Source: CALMEC01 sp964393105
GTDB taxonomy: Bacteria; Actinomycetota; Thermoleophilia; Miltoncostaeales; Miltoncostaeaceae
Direction of reading: 5' to 3'
Assembly: GCA_964393105.1 (NCBI GenBank)
Contig: CAYMSM010000033.1
Coordinates: forward strand, 1 to 35,436
DNA length: 35,436 nt
Position 1 is the first letter of the stretch. Every line of letters begins with the position of its first letter. The position numbers and the translations under genes were made by a program. Below the pieces are notes generated by a model, which saw only the letters and a program-made list of their open reading frames with translations, was not told the origin of the DNA and made no database searches. Shown one piece after another: positions 16,457 through 25,253 of this stretch.

Positions 16457-16484
16457 TTGTCCGCACATTCCCGATTGCGGACAA
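16457..16484. promoter_or_regulatory. Operator-like inverted repeat in divergent promoter region
   Basis: TTGTCCGCA (16457-16465) and TGCGGACAA (16476-16484) form a perfect 9-bp inverted repeat with a 10-bp spacer, 65 bp before the start of the spermidine synthase-like gene and about 130 bp from the tadA start. The half-sites are about two helical turns apart, which suits a dimeric repressor. It could also fold as an RNA hairpin. No regulator gene is adjacent. Confidence 0.5.
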
Positions 16485-16548
16485 GGTTCGTCTGGGTCCG
16501 CCCGGGGCACTTGGACCTCCCCCGCCAAACCTGCTTCGATGCGGGCAC

Positions 16549-18186
16549 ATGGCACAACCGCCCGCCGACACGCGTTCACGCAGACGACTGGCGGTGATCG
16601 GAGCAGGCGTGTTCGTTTCCGGCGCGGTGCTGCTGGGAATGGAGATCGCCGCGAGTCGCGTCGTCGCGCCGTTCTTCGGCAATTCGCTGTTCGTGTGGGG
16701 AGCGCTCATCGGGGTGGTGCTGACCGGTCTGATGATCGGATACTGGGTTGGCGGCGTGGCGGTCGACCGCGTGCCGGCCCGCTGGCTGCTCGTCTCGACG
16801 ATGACCCTTGGCGCGCTCGGGGTGCTGCTGATCCCGCTGCTCGACGGGCCGATCCTGGAGTTGGTCGTCAGGTGGGACCCCGGACCGCGCCTCAACCCCC
16901 TCGTCGCCGCAACGCTCCTGTTCGGGCCTGCGAGCGTGCTGCTTGCGGCCGCCACGCCAATTGCGGTGCGCCTGGTGGCGCGCTCGCTCGAGACCCTGGG
17001 CCGTACTTCCGGAGGCTTGTTCTCGATCTCGACCGCCGGGAGCATCGTCGGGACATACGCGACCGCGTTCTTCTTGATCCCCGAGTTCGGCACCGATCAG
17101 GTGCTTGCCATCGCGGCGACCGCGCTCGCCGTCACCTGTATCGCGGTCGCGCTGTCAGAGCGGGTGTGGCCCATGGCGGTCGCGGCTGCGGCGTTGGCGA
17201 TCGCAGGGGGCGTGTCGATCGCCGCGCTCGCGCCCGACGGGACGCGGCGGCTGTCGAGCGCAGAGGCCACCAACTGGTCGCCGGTCACCCGCCAGCGCAC
17301 GACGCCGAGCGAGAGTCTCGACAAGGCATCGAAGGCCCTGGACGCCGTCTATGCCAAGGACACGGAGTACCACCGGCTGCTCATCACCGAGGACGACAGC
17401 AACCGGTACCTGCGCTTCGACAACTCGTTCCAGAGCGGCATGGCCCTGGCGGACCCGTTCGAGTCGGTGTTCCCCTACGAGAGGGTCATGCACATCGGCC
17501 TGGCGTACCGCCCCGAGACCAGGCGCGTCCTCCACATCGGCTTGGGCGGAGGCTCGATCGCAAAGCGCATGTGGCGCGACTTCCCCGAACTGCAGATGGA
17601 CATCGTCGAGATCGACAAGGAGGTCGTCAACGTCGCGCGACGTTTCTTCGCGCTGCCGGACGATCCCCGGATCGATGTGCATGTCGATGACGGCAGGCAG
17701 TACCTGCTCAGGAACGACGATCGGTTCGACCTGATCGTGCTCGACGCGTTCTTCTCGGATTCGATCCCGGCGCACCTGGCGACCCGGGAGTTCGTCGAGC
17801 TCGCGCGCAGCCGCCTGACCACGGGCGGCGCCATCGTCACCAACATCATCGGCGCGACCGACGGTGAGCAGTCACAGCTGTTCCGCGCGATCTACCGCAC
17901 GTACGCCGAGCAGTTCCCGACGCTCTTGGTCCACCCGGTCAGCGACGCTCCGGGCCGTGGCGACGACACCAACGTGCGCAACATCGTCCTTGTCGCGACA
18001 GACGGGCCGCGACCCGAACGCGCCTTCCTGCAACAGCGCTGGCAGTCGATCCGGCGTGCTCATCCCGGCGCACCGGACCTGCGCGAGGCGATCGACACCC
18101 GCCGTGAGGCCCCCGTCCCGACCGGCGACGTGCCGACCCTGACCGACGATTACGCCCCGACCGACGCGCTGCTGCTCGTCCTGTAG
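16549..18186 (+). CDS. Membrane-fused spermidine synthase-like protein
   Basis: A 545-residue fusion. Residues 1 to about 225 hold seven or eight membrane segments starting VIGAGVFVSGAVLLGMEIAASRVVAPFFG, an opening usual for this family. Residues about 255-540 are a SAM-dependent methyltransferase-fold domain related to spermidine synthase: the SAM loop HIGLGGGSIAKR, acidic ribose contact VEIDKEVV, VDDGRQYL and FDLIVLDAF. The polyamine-binding D-x-T-D-P motif of true SpeE is replaced by DAFFSDSIP, so aminopropyl transfer is not assured. The ATG at 16549 is chosen because the frame upstream lies over the tadA promoter. It is divergent from tadA, preceded by the inverted repeat at 16457-16484, and converges on the SAF oxidoreductase gene. 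Confidence 0.87.
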   Translation: MAQPPADTRSRRRLAVIGAGVFVSGAVLLGMEIAASRVVAPFFGNSLFVWGALIGVVLTGLMIGYWVGGVAVDRVPARWLLVSTMTLGALGVLLIPLLDGPILELVVRWDPGPRLNPLVAATLLFGPASVLLAAATPIAVRLVARSLETLGRTSGGLFSISTAGSIVGTYATAFFLIPEFGTDQVLAIAATALAVTCIAVALSERVWPMAVAAAALAIAGGVSIAALAPDGTRRLSSAEATNWSPVTRQRTTPSESLDKASKALDAVYAKDTEYHRLLITEDDSNRYLRFDNSFQSGMALADPFESVFPYERVMHIGLAYRPETRRVLHIGLGGGSIAKRMWRDFPELQMDIVEIDKEVVNVARRFFALPDDPRIDVHVDDGRQYLLRNDDRFDLIVLDAFFSDSIPAHLATREFVELARSRLTTGGAIVTNIIGATDGEQSQLFRAIYRTYAEQFPTLLVHPVSDAPGRGDDTNVRNIVLVATDGPRPERAFLQQRWQSIRRAHPGAPDLREAIDTRREAPVPTGDVPTLTDDYAPTDALLLVL

Positions 18187-18222
18187 CCAAGGCGTTCGGC
18201 TTTCCGGGAGATCGTCAGGGTT

Positions 18223-18250
18223 TGGTCAACGGTGTCGGACACGAATGTCC
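18223..18250. repeat. Palindromic repeat, divergent copy 3
   Basis: GTGTCGGACAC (18232-18242) is the same N-centred core as the copies at 5691 and 8427 but lacks their outer arms. It overlaps a second hairpin, GGACA (18237-18241) with TGTCC (18246-18250). The stretch TCGGACACG-N3-GTCC resembles 5733-5748. It lies in a convergent gap between the spermidine synthase-like gene and the SAF oxidoreductase gene. Confidence 0.55.
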
Positions 18251-18330
18251 TTAGAACCCTTTGCTCATCAGGGATCTCGAGGCGCGCAGTGACCCTTCCG
18301 TACACGTCGTCACAGCCGGGTCCGGCGCGC

Positions 18331-19641
18331 TCATCGTGATCGTCGGGGCTCCAGGGCGACCGACTCCTCACGCAGTTTCCACGCCAGACCGGATGGCGCG
18401 GCCTCGAGGTCGGCGAGGGCGACCGTCGCGCCCGCTGGCACCGGACGTGCCAGGCGCACGCCGTGCGCAAAGCCGATCGGGAGGCAGCCACCCGTGAGGG
18501 AGGCCTCGGCCGGCGCCAGCATCCCGTACACCGTGAACCCTCCCTCGCCATCCAGCGTCGCCCCCACCGCGAGATCCCGCTTCGCCACCGCGACGACATC
18601 GGCACGGAACCCATCCGGTGAGCCGGTCGGCTCGCCCAGGAGACCCGCCGCCAGGATGCTGACCGAGGCCTCGAGCCCGATCAGGTGCGACGGGCGGTAC
18701 AGCGACGCGTACCGGCCGGACGGGTCCGTGCGCACGCCGTAGTCGCGGAAGCACCGGGACACGAAGTCGCTCCCGGCGGCGAACGTCACGTAAACCCCCC
18801 ACCGCAGGTCATCCCGGATCGGCGATCCGTCACGCTCCACGCTCGAGACGACCTCGACCGTCCCAGACCGGCCGAGGGCGCCGCCTGCAGCTTCGGGGAC
18901 AGCGACCTCTGCAAGGTTCGCCGCACCGCACGGCGGGAACCGCAACCCATCGTCCTGCGGCACGAGACCGGTGGCATTGCACACCGCTGCCATCTCGATG
19001 GCGGACTTGGTTCCATCCAGGAACGACGTGAACATATGCGCGTTGTAATCACCGGCCGTGACCTGCTCGTCGTCCATCCCGTAGCGGTTCCAGACCGTCT
19101 CCGGGGTGGCTCGATGGTAGCCCGGCAGATACTTGGTCCCCTTGCCGGCACAGACGACCTCGAACCCGGATGCCCGCGCCCAATCGACCAGCTCGCAGAT
19201 GAGGGCCGGTTGATCCCCGTAGGCGAGGCTGTAGACCACGCCTGCAGCGCGGGCGCGCGCCGCCAGCGCGGGCCCGGCAAGCACATCGGCCTCGACGTTG
19301 ACCATCACCACGTGCACACCGCGATCGATCGCCGTGAGCGCGTGCGCGACACCCGCCGCGGGCGCCCCGGTGGATTCGACAACGACCTCGAGGTCGCCGA
19401 GCGCGAACAAGCGGTCGGCGTCGTCGGTGATCAACGTCGGTCCTGCGACCCCGGCTCGTGTCAGCGCCGCGCGAGCCCGATCCGGGTCGAGGTCGGCGAT
19501 CCCGGCCACGCTGACCCCCGCCAGACGCGCCAGCTGCGAGAGGATCATCGTGCCGAACGTCCCCGCGCCGATCAGCCCGACCCGAAGCGGTCTCCCGGAG
19601 TGACGACGCTCCTGCAGTCGGCGTAGCGCCTGGCTGATCAT
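18331..19641 (-). CDS. Rossmann-fold oxidoreductase with C-terminal SAF domain
   Basis: A 436-residue protein related to homoserine dehydrogenase-like NAD(P)-binding proteins. The nucleotide loop is GLIGAGTFG (22-30), and VVVESTGAP lies in the dinucleotide domain. The centre has GDQPALICELVDWA and CAGKGTKYLPGYHRATPETVWNRYG. A C-terminal SAF-like domain (RDLAVGATLDGEG to RPVPAGATVALADL) resembles those of sugar-acid enzymes and antifreeze-like proteins. I think it is a dehydrogenase acting on a sugar-acid type substrate, but the substrate is not visible. It is not the biosynthetic homoserine dehydrogenase, because the usual ACT domain is absent. The ATG at 19641 precedes the coenzyme domain by about 20 residues. 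Confidence 0.8.
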   Translation of the reverse strand: MISQALRRLQERRHSGRPLRVGLIGAGTFGTMILSQLARLAGVSVAGIADLDPDRARAALTRAGVAGPTLITDDADRLFALGDLEVVVESTGAPAAGVAHALTAIDRGVHVVMVNVEADVLAGPALAARARAAGVVYSLAYGDQPALICELVDWARASGFEVVCAGKGTKYLPGYHRATPETVWNRYGMDDEQVTAGDYNAHMFTSFLDGTKSAIEMAAVCNATGLVPQDDGLRFPPCGAANLAEVAVPEAAGGALGRSGTVEVVSSVERDGSPIRDDLRWGVYVTFAAGSDFVSRCFRDYGVRTDPSGRYASLYRPSHLIGLEASVSILAAGLLGEPTGSPDGFRADVVAVAKRDLAVGATLDGEGGFTVYGMLAPAEASLTGGCLPIGFAHGVRLARPVPAGATVALADLEAAPSGLAWKLREESVALEPRRSR

Positions 19642-19840
19642 CGGTGCATCGTAGGTGTCGCACGCGGCGAGCGGGCCCGCCACGTCGCCCCTGTGACCCC
19701 GAGCATCGCTCGCACCGCGACGAACCCGCGATCTGGGGCCGCGATCAACGGTGTCCCGTCGAAGCAATTGGTGCCGACACGGTCGGCGGTCGAGCCCCAG
19801 CTCGATCGCCATGACGACGCACTCTGCCCTTGGCCGGCGC

Positions 19841-21157
19841 CTATTCCGAGCGCGCGTCCCCCTGGTGGGCGGGGTTTACCGGCAGCGGCTGGTCGACGCC
19901 GAACTGGACCTCCAGACGCAGGATGCGCGACCCCTCCATCGCAAGCACGGTCAACGCGAGGCCGGCGGCGTGGATCAGGTCCCCGACCCGTGGGTGACGG
20001 CCGAGCTCCCCGAACACCAAGCCGGCCATCGTGTTGAAGTCCTCGCCGTCCAGCTTGGTGTCGAACTCCTCGTTGAAGTCGTCGATCGAGAACGTCCCGT
20101 CGATACGGATGCGGTTCTCGTCGACACGCTCCACCCGGGTGTCCGGCAGGTCGAACTCGTCCTCGATCTCTCCGACGATCTCTTCGAGCAGGTCCTCGAG
20201 CGTCACGATGCCCTGGGTCACCCCGTACTCGTCGACCACGATCGCCATGTGCTGCTTGGTGCGGCGGAAGTCGGCCAGGAGCGCCGCCAGGTCCTTGGTC
20301 TCGGGCACGACGTACGGTTGGCGGAGGATCGACTCCAGGTCGACACCCTCGACGCCGTTGGCATACACCGCCGAGAACAGGTCGCGAACGTGGAGCATCC
20401 CGATCACGTGATTCAGGTCCTCGCGGTACACCGGGTAGCGGGTGAAGGGTGAATCCACCACCGCGGCAAGCAGTTCACTCGGCGGGAGGGCTGCGTTGAC
20501 GGCCACCATCTCCGGCCTCGGCACCATGACCTCCTCCACCTCCTTCCCCGCGAAGTCGAAGACCTTGTAGAGCATCTCCTCCTCGGCCTGCTCGATCTCG
20601 CCGACGTCCTCGGCCGCGGCCACCGAGTGCAGGATGTCCTCGCGGGTGTAGGTGATCATCCCGGCTGGCGCGGGCTTGATCTCGAGCAGGCCCAGCACCG
20701 CACCGGCTGATTTTTGAAGGATCCAGACGATCGGGTACAGCAATTTGGCCAGGACGCTGATCGGCACCGCCAGCGCAACTGCGATCGCCTCGGCCTTCTG
20801 CAGGGCGAGGGCCTTGGGGATGAGCTCGCCCAGCAGGACCGACAGGTAGGTCAACACGACGAACGCAATCGCGAACGCCAGCGATCGGGGGAGGAAGTCC
20901 ACATACCCCGAGACGAGCGGCTCACCGATCGCGCCCAGCGCGATGCCGCACACGGTGATCGCGATCTGCACCGTCGAGATCAGCCGTACCGGCTCGTCCA
21001 TCAGGCCCAGCGCGACGCGCGCGCTTCGCCCGCCGCGCTCAGCCCGTTCCTCGAGACGATGACGGCGTGCGGTGACGAGGGCGTACTCAGCCGCCACGAA
21101 GATCGCGTTGCCGAGGATGAGCAGCAGAACCGCCCCGATACGCAGGGCGTCGCTCAT
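19841..21157 (-). CDS. CorC/HlyC-type CNNM-CBS membrane protein
   Basis: A 438-residue protein of the hemolysin C/CorC family, linked to magnesium or cobalt export. Residues 1-185 form the DUF21/CNNM membrane domain (NAIFVAAEYALVTARRHRLEE, then segments around VQIAITVCGIALGAIGEPL and VLTYLSVLLGELIPKALAL). A pair of CBS domains follows (VMVPRPEMVAVNA to YGVTQGIVTLEDLLEEIVGEIEDE). The C-terminal CorC_HlyC domain is RIDGTFSIDDFNEEFDTKLDGEDFNTMAGLVFGELGRHPRVGD. All parts are in the normal order and length. The ATG at 21157 is supported by the MSDALRIG start; the frame upstream runs over the VanW gene. It is divergent from that gene. Confidence 0.94.
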   Translation of the reverse strand: MSDALRIGAVLLLILGNAIFVAAEYALVTARRHRLEERAERGGRSARVALGLMDEPVRLISTVQIAITVCGIALGAIGEPLVSGYVDFLPRSLAFAIAFVVLTYLSVLLGELIPKALALQKAEAIAVALAVPISVLAKLLYPIVWILQKSAGAVLGLLEIKPAPAGMITYTREDILHSVAAAEDVGEIEQAEEEMLYKVFDFAGKEVEEVMVPRPEMVAVNAALPPSELLAAVVDSPFTRYPVYREDLNHVIGMLHVRDLFSAVYANGVEGVDLESILRQPYVVPETKDLAALLADFRRTKQHMAIVVDEYGVTQGIVTLEDLLEEIVGEIEDEFDLPDTRVERVDENRIRIDGTFSIDDFNEEFDTKLDGEDFNTMAGLVFGELGRHPRVGDLIHAAGLALTVLAMEGSRILRLEVQFGVDQPLPVNPAHQGDARSE

Positions 21158-21289
21158 GATGCCCCGACGCGCGGGGCGCCGATACTCGGCGGGGTGTCGC
21201 CGTCCACTAGGACGAGAAGTATATGTGACCCGCCGCAGACGGGGCCGATTGGGTGATATCCGGTGCGACCTGCTACCACTCCCACTCGG

Positions 21290-23197
21290 ATGACCGACGA
21301 CCAGGATCCCACGGGCCCGCCGGAGACGACACGCGATCCCAACGACCGGTCTGCACGTCGCGAGGCTCGCCACCGGCTTCGGCGTCGCCGCCGGCGACAG
21401 TTCGCGGGGGCGATCGCCCTCGGCGCGATCGCGCTGACCGCCGCCGGCCTCCTGGGATCCACGGGAGACGGCATTCCCCCCAAGGTCTCTGTCGGTGGCG
21501 TCGACATCGGTGGGATGAGCGTGGACGCCGCCCGCGAACGCCTGACCCGACACGCCAACACCGTCCGCGGCGGACAGGTGCGGCTGACGATTCCAGAGGA
21601 GCCTGCATTCTCGATGCAGGTTCCTGCCAGCGTGGTTGCTTCAGGCCCGCGTCTCGATGAGGCGCTCATCGCCGCACGCTCCTCCCGAAGCCGAGTCAGC
21701 ACGGCGTTGGCCCGCATCGGGTTGGCAGGCCGCAAGGAACTGCCGCTGCGGTTCACGGTGCGGGGCGATGGCGTGAGCGCTGTCATCCGAGATGCGCAGG
21801 CGAAGATCGGGCGCAAGCCCGTCTCGGCGACGGTCGCCGTCCAGGGAGGGACGATCGTGACGACACCGGCCAAAGCGGGTCGCACCATCGATCGCGTGGC
21901 CCTCGCCGCCGGGCTTGCGACGCTCCCGGCGTCGGTCGAGCTTCCTGTCCGGGCCGCCCGCCCGCCGGGCGACGACGACGACGCGACACGCGCCCGCGAC
22001 CTGGCGGTGCGTATCACGGCCCGGGCTCGCGACGTCACGCTGGGCAAGCGCAGCGCAACGCTCCGGCCGGCCGTCCTCCGCAAAGCCCTGCGGTTTCCGC
22101 TGCGCGGCGACACGATCGACGTGGAACTCGACCCGGACGTCCTGCGATCCGCGCTGCTCCGCCCGCTGTCGGTCAACGAACGTCCCCCGACCGACGCGCG
22201 GCTCGAGATCCGCGGCGACCGCGTCGCCGTCATACCCGCCAGATCGGGACGCCGGCTCAACGCCCGAGCGCTCAACTCGGCCATCGTTGCGGCGCCCGAC
22301 GCGCCGAACGTCGCTGCGACGGTTGCCACCGCGCGAGCCGAGTTCACCACCGCGGCTGCCAAGGCGCTCGGCATCAGGGAGAAGGTGTCCGAGTTCACCA
22401 CCCCCTACCAGTGCTGCCCGCCGCGTGTCACCAACATCCGACGCGGGGCGCAGATTCTCGATCGCACGATCATCCCCGCGGGCAAGCGGTTCTCACTCAA
22501 TGACGCCATCGGCGAGCGCACCACCGCGCGCGGGTTCGTCGAGGCGCCGGCGATCGCGGCAGGAGAGCTCGTGGATTCGGTCGGCGGAGGGGTGAGTCAG
22601 ATCTCGACGACCACGTACAACGCCGCGTTCTTTGCAGGACTCGAGCTGCAGGCCCATACGCCCCACGAGTTCTACATCTCCCGGTATCCGATGGGCCGCG
22701 AGGCCACCGTCTCGTGGCGCCAACCCGACCTGGTGTTTCGAAACGACTGGCCTGCGGCGATCCTGATGTCGGTGCGGGCAGGAAGCAACGGCATCACCGT
22801 CGCGTTCTACTCGTCCAAGCTGGGACGCCGCGTCGAGACGACGACGGGCAAGCCGACCAACCGCACCGAGCCGAAGACGATCGAGCGAAAGAAGCCGGAC
22901 CTGCCGCCCGGTACCCGCAAGGTCGTGCAGGCCGCAGGGCCCGGGGGCTTCTCGATCAGCTACACCCGCAAGGTCTACCGTGGCGCCACGCTCAAACGCG
23001 ATGAGGTGTTTCGCTGGAGGTACAGACCCGAGAACGCGATCGTCGACGTCGGGCCCGCGGCGCCAGACGAGCCCGAGGAGCCCGATCCGAAGCCGCCGAC
23101 CGGCACGACAACCACGCCGAAGCCCACACCGACGTCGCCCGACCCCATGCCCACGACGACGACGCCGGGAGGCGTCACACCTCCGGCGGCGCCCTGA
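21290..23197 (+). CDS. VanW-family cell-wall protein
   Basis: A 635-residue protein with a basic cytoplasmic N-terminus, one membrane anchor (about 38-56), two peptidoglycan-binding-like repeats across residues about 60-360, and a VanW domain. The VanW core is clear: QCCPPRVTNIRRGAQILDRTIIPAGKRFSLN, then VDSVGGGVSQISTTTYNAAFFAGLEL and the segment beginning HTPHEFYISRYPMGREATV. The last 50 residues are Pro/Thr-rich, like wall-spanning tails. VanW proteins occur in some vancomycin clusters and widely in Actinobacteria and Firmicutes; their biochemical role is unknown. No van ligase genes are here, so I do not infer resistance. The ATG at 21290 gives a usual N-terminus; GTG at 21263 is an alternative. 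Confidence 0.9.
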   Translation: MTDDQDPTGPPETTRDPNDRSARREARHRLRRRRRRQFAGAIALGAIALTAAGLLGSTGDGIPPKVSVGGVDIGGMSVDAARERLTRHANTVRGGQVRLTIPEEPAFSMQVPASVVASGPRLDEALIAARSSRSRVSTALARIGLAGRKELPLRFTVRGDGVSAVIRDAQAKIGRKPVSATVAVQGGTIVTTPAKAGRTIDRVALAAGLATLPASVELPVRAARPPGDDDDATRARDLAVRITARARDVTLGKRSATLRPAVLRKALRFPLRGDTIDVELDPDVLRSALLRPLSVNERPPTDARLEIRGDRVAVIPARSGRRLNARALNSAIVAAPDAPNVAATVATARAEFTTAAAKALGIREKVSEFTTPYQCCPPRVTNIRRGAQILDRTIIPAGKRFSLNDAIGERTTARGFVEAPAIAAGELVDSVGGGVSQISTTTYNAAFFAGLELQAHTPHEFYISRYPMGREATVSWRQPDLVFRNDWPAAILMSVRAGSNGITVAFYSSKLGRRVETTTGKPTNRTEPKTIERKKPDLPPGTRKVVQAAGPGGFSISYTRKVYRGATLKRDEVFRWRYRPENAIVDVGPAAPDEPEEPDPKPPTGTTTTPKPTPTSPDPMPTTTTPGGVTPPAAP

Positions 23198-23395
23198 CCG
23201 GGCACAGCCCGAGAAAGAGCTCGGCTCCGACAGGATCGAGACGGTGCGCGAAGCCGGATACCGGATGGCGCTCGGGCGTTGACCTGGCGGGGGCACTGGT
23301 CGCCACCTCGTGAGGGAATCGTCCCACCTGCCAGGCCAGGACCCGCCGCAGGGATGCGCCACGTCAACCGCTCGAACCAGTGCGATGATGGCTCC

Positions 23396-24073
23396 ATGCG
23401 TTGCGCGATCTCGGGCCGGCTCTGGGCCCGGCTCTACGACCTCATCATGCGACGCGTCGAGCACGGTGGCTTGGCGGCGCTTCGCCGCGAGATCGTGAGC
23501 CAAGCGTATGGACGCACGCTCGAGATCGGCGCGGGGACAGGGGCCAACGTCCCGTTTTACCCGGCGACGGCCTCACCGCTCATCCTGACCGAGCCGGATC
23601 CCCACAAGCTGCGACGCCTTCGGCGCCGCGCCGACCGCTCACGTCCAGACGCGCAGACCGTGAGCGCTCGAGCCCACTGCCTCCCGTTCCCCGACGCCGC
23701 GTTCGACACCGTCGTCGCAACGCTCGTCCTGTGCAGCGTCCCGAGCCAAGCCGACGCGCTCGCCGAGTTGCGGCGCGTGCTCCGTCCTGACGGACGGCTC
23801 CTCTTCATCGAGCACGTGCGCTCGGACAACCAGCGCCGAGCCCGTCGGCAGGATCGCTGGCGCCCGGTGTGGCGCGCCCTGACCGGAGGATGCGAGCCGA
23901 ACCGCGACACCACAGCAGCCATCACAGCGGCGGGTTTCAATCTGGCCGACCTCCGCCACGACCGGATGCCCGCCTCCCCGTCGATCGTGCGCCCGCTCGC
24001 AATCGGTGCCGCGATGCGGTCGAAGGCAGGCGGTACTGAGAGAACCAGCACATACCGCGATGTACCGCCATGA
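23396..24073 (+). CDS. Class I SAM-dependent methyltransferase
   Basis: A 225-residue UbiE/Coq5-like methyltransferase. The opening RLWARLYDLIMRRVEHGGLAALRREIV is followed by the SAM loop LEIGAGTGANVPFYP, the acidic contact LTEPDPHKLRRL, the motif II region LPFPDAAFDTVVATLVLCSV and LRPDGRLLFIEHVRS. Related proteins methylate phospholipid head groups, quinones or small thiols; the substrate is not evident. The ATG at 23396 is chosen because the frame upstream is not protein-like. It stands between VanW and a lipoprotein gene on the same strand but with gaps of about 200 and 105 bp, so an operon is not clear. Confidence 0.87.
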   Translation: MRCAISGRLWARLYDLIMRRVEHGGLAALRREIVSQAYGRTLEIGAGTGANVPFYPATASPLILTEPDPHKLRRLRRRADRSRPDAQTVSARAHCLPFPDAAFDTVVATLVLCSVPSQADALAELRRVLRPDGRLLFIEHVRSDNQRRARRQDRWRPVWRALTGGCEPNRDTTAAITAAGFNLADLRHDRMPASPSIVRPLAIGAAMRSKAGGTERTSTYRDVPP

Positions 24074-24178
24074 CCTGTACGGCAAGGGTCTGCGGTGAGT
24101 CAGCAGGGTCGCGGCAGAGTCGGTGGACCCCGTGGCGAGTATCCGACCCGGTAGGGCAAAAATGTAAGACTTCCGCCG

Positions 24179-24955
24179 ATGAAGGCTGCGTACGGTGTCT
24201 TGCTCATGGTGCTGCTCGCCGGCTTCGCCGCCGGATGCGGCGGGGACTCCAGCGGAGCGGGCGCCGACATCTCTGCGCTCGAAGGGACGCCATGGGTCCT
24301 CGCGCAGGGGGCCGACGGCCTCACAGTCCCGGCAGGTGTCGCGTTGAGCGCGACGTTCGCGAAGGGCACCGTGAGCGGCTCCGCGGGGTGCAACCGATTC
24401 ACCGGTCCCTACACGGTGGACGGTGAGGCGCTCGACATCGGTCTGATCGCGACCACCCAAATGGCATGCGCCCCCCCGCTCGACGCGATCGAGCAGGCCT
24501 ATCTCGCGGCCCTCGATCGGGTGACCGCCTGGCGGTCCGAGAGTGGCGGGCTCAGGCTGCTGGACGCCACAGGCACGGAACTGCTCCGCTATGAGGAGGC
24601 GTCCATTGCCGGCGCGTGGGAGGTGACGGCGTTCCTTCGGGGCACGGGCTTCTCGACCCTCGTCGCCGGAACACGGATCACGGCGACGTTCGCAGCGGAC
24701 GGCACGCTCTCAGGGTCCGGCGGCTGCAACAACTACACCACGACCTACACGGCCGATCGCGGCGCGATGACGATCACCGCGCCGGCCTCGACGAGGAAAC
24801 TGTGCTCCTCACCCGACGAGATCATGGAGCAGGAAGCTGCGTATTTCGCTGTGCTCCCGACGGCGGTGAGCTATGAGCTCGCCGGAACCTCACTCAACCT
24901 GCTGAGGGCCGACGGGACGGGGGCAGTTACGCTCACCCTGGCCTCGAAGGGCTAG
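24179..24955 (+). CDS. Lipoprotein with two META (HslJ-like) domains
   Basis: A 258-residue exported lipoprotein. The signal peptide MKAAYGVLLMVLLAGFAAGC has a lipobox ending at Cys20. Two META/HslJ repeats follow. The first (about 33-125) has GTPWVLAQ, GSAGCNRFTGPYTVDG and ATTQMACAPP; the second (about 140-255) has GAWEVTAF, GSGGCNNYTTTYTADRG and PASTRKLCSSPDE. The paired cysteines in each domain match the family's conserved pair. HslJ in E. coli is a heat-inducible outer-membrane protein linked to novobiocin resistance; here a role in envelope stress is only a guess. The TAG stop is part of the CTAG that borders the inverted-repeat element directly downstream. Confidence 0.88.
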   Translation: MKAAYGVLLMVLLAGFAAGCGGDSSGAGADISALEGTPWVLAQGADGLTVPAGVALSATFAKGTVSGSAGCNRFTGPYTVDGEALDIGLIATTQMACAPPLDAIEQAYLAALDRVTAWRSESGGLRLLDATGTELLRYEEASIAGAWEVTAFLRGTGFSTLVAGTRITATFAADGTLSGSGGCNNYTTTYTADRGAMTITAPASTRKLCSSPDEIMEQEAAYFAVLPTAVSYELAGTSLNLLRADGTGAVTLTLASKG

Positions 24956-25154
24956 TGCTCTGCCCCAGAAGTTCGGTGGATATCCGGCGAGCGAAAAGCG
25001 GCTGGGCACGGACGCAGTCTGCACCCATATCGCTGAATATGGGTGCAGACGAGGACTCGAGCTCCCGAGGCTGAACATCCTTCGGTAACGCCAGGAAATC
25101 CAGTCGAGCTTGCAGCCGCCGGATGCCATCGAGACTCTTGGGGCAGAGCACTAG
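24952..25154. mobile_element. MITE-like element with terminal inverted repeats
   Basis: A 203-bp non-coding element. CTAGTGCTCTGCCCCA (24952-24967) is repeated exactly in inverted form at 25139-25154. The outermost CTAG at each end may be a 4-bp target duplication around 12-bp terminal repeats TGCTCTGCCCCA. Inside, GTCTGCACCCATAT (25017-25030) and its exact complement (25037-25050) form a 14-bp stem with a 6-nt loop. There is no transposase gene inside, so it would need help from elsewhere. IS5-type elements favour CTAG-like targets, but I cannot assign a family. Confidence 0.75.
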
Positions 25155-25253
25155 GCAAGCCCGGCCGGGCGCAGGGCGCAGGGGGCAGGGGAAGCTCGAC
25201 ACATCAGCAGAGCCACCCTCTGCCGCATCTTCGGGAGCTCCGTCCGTGCCGGA

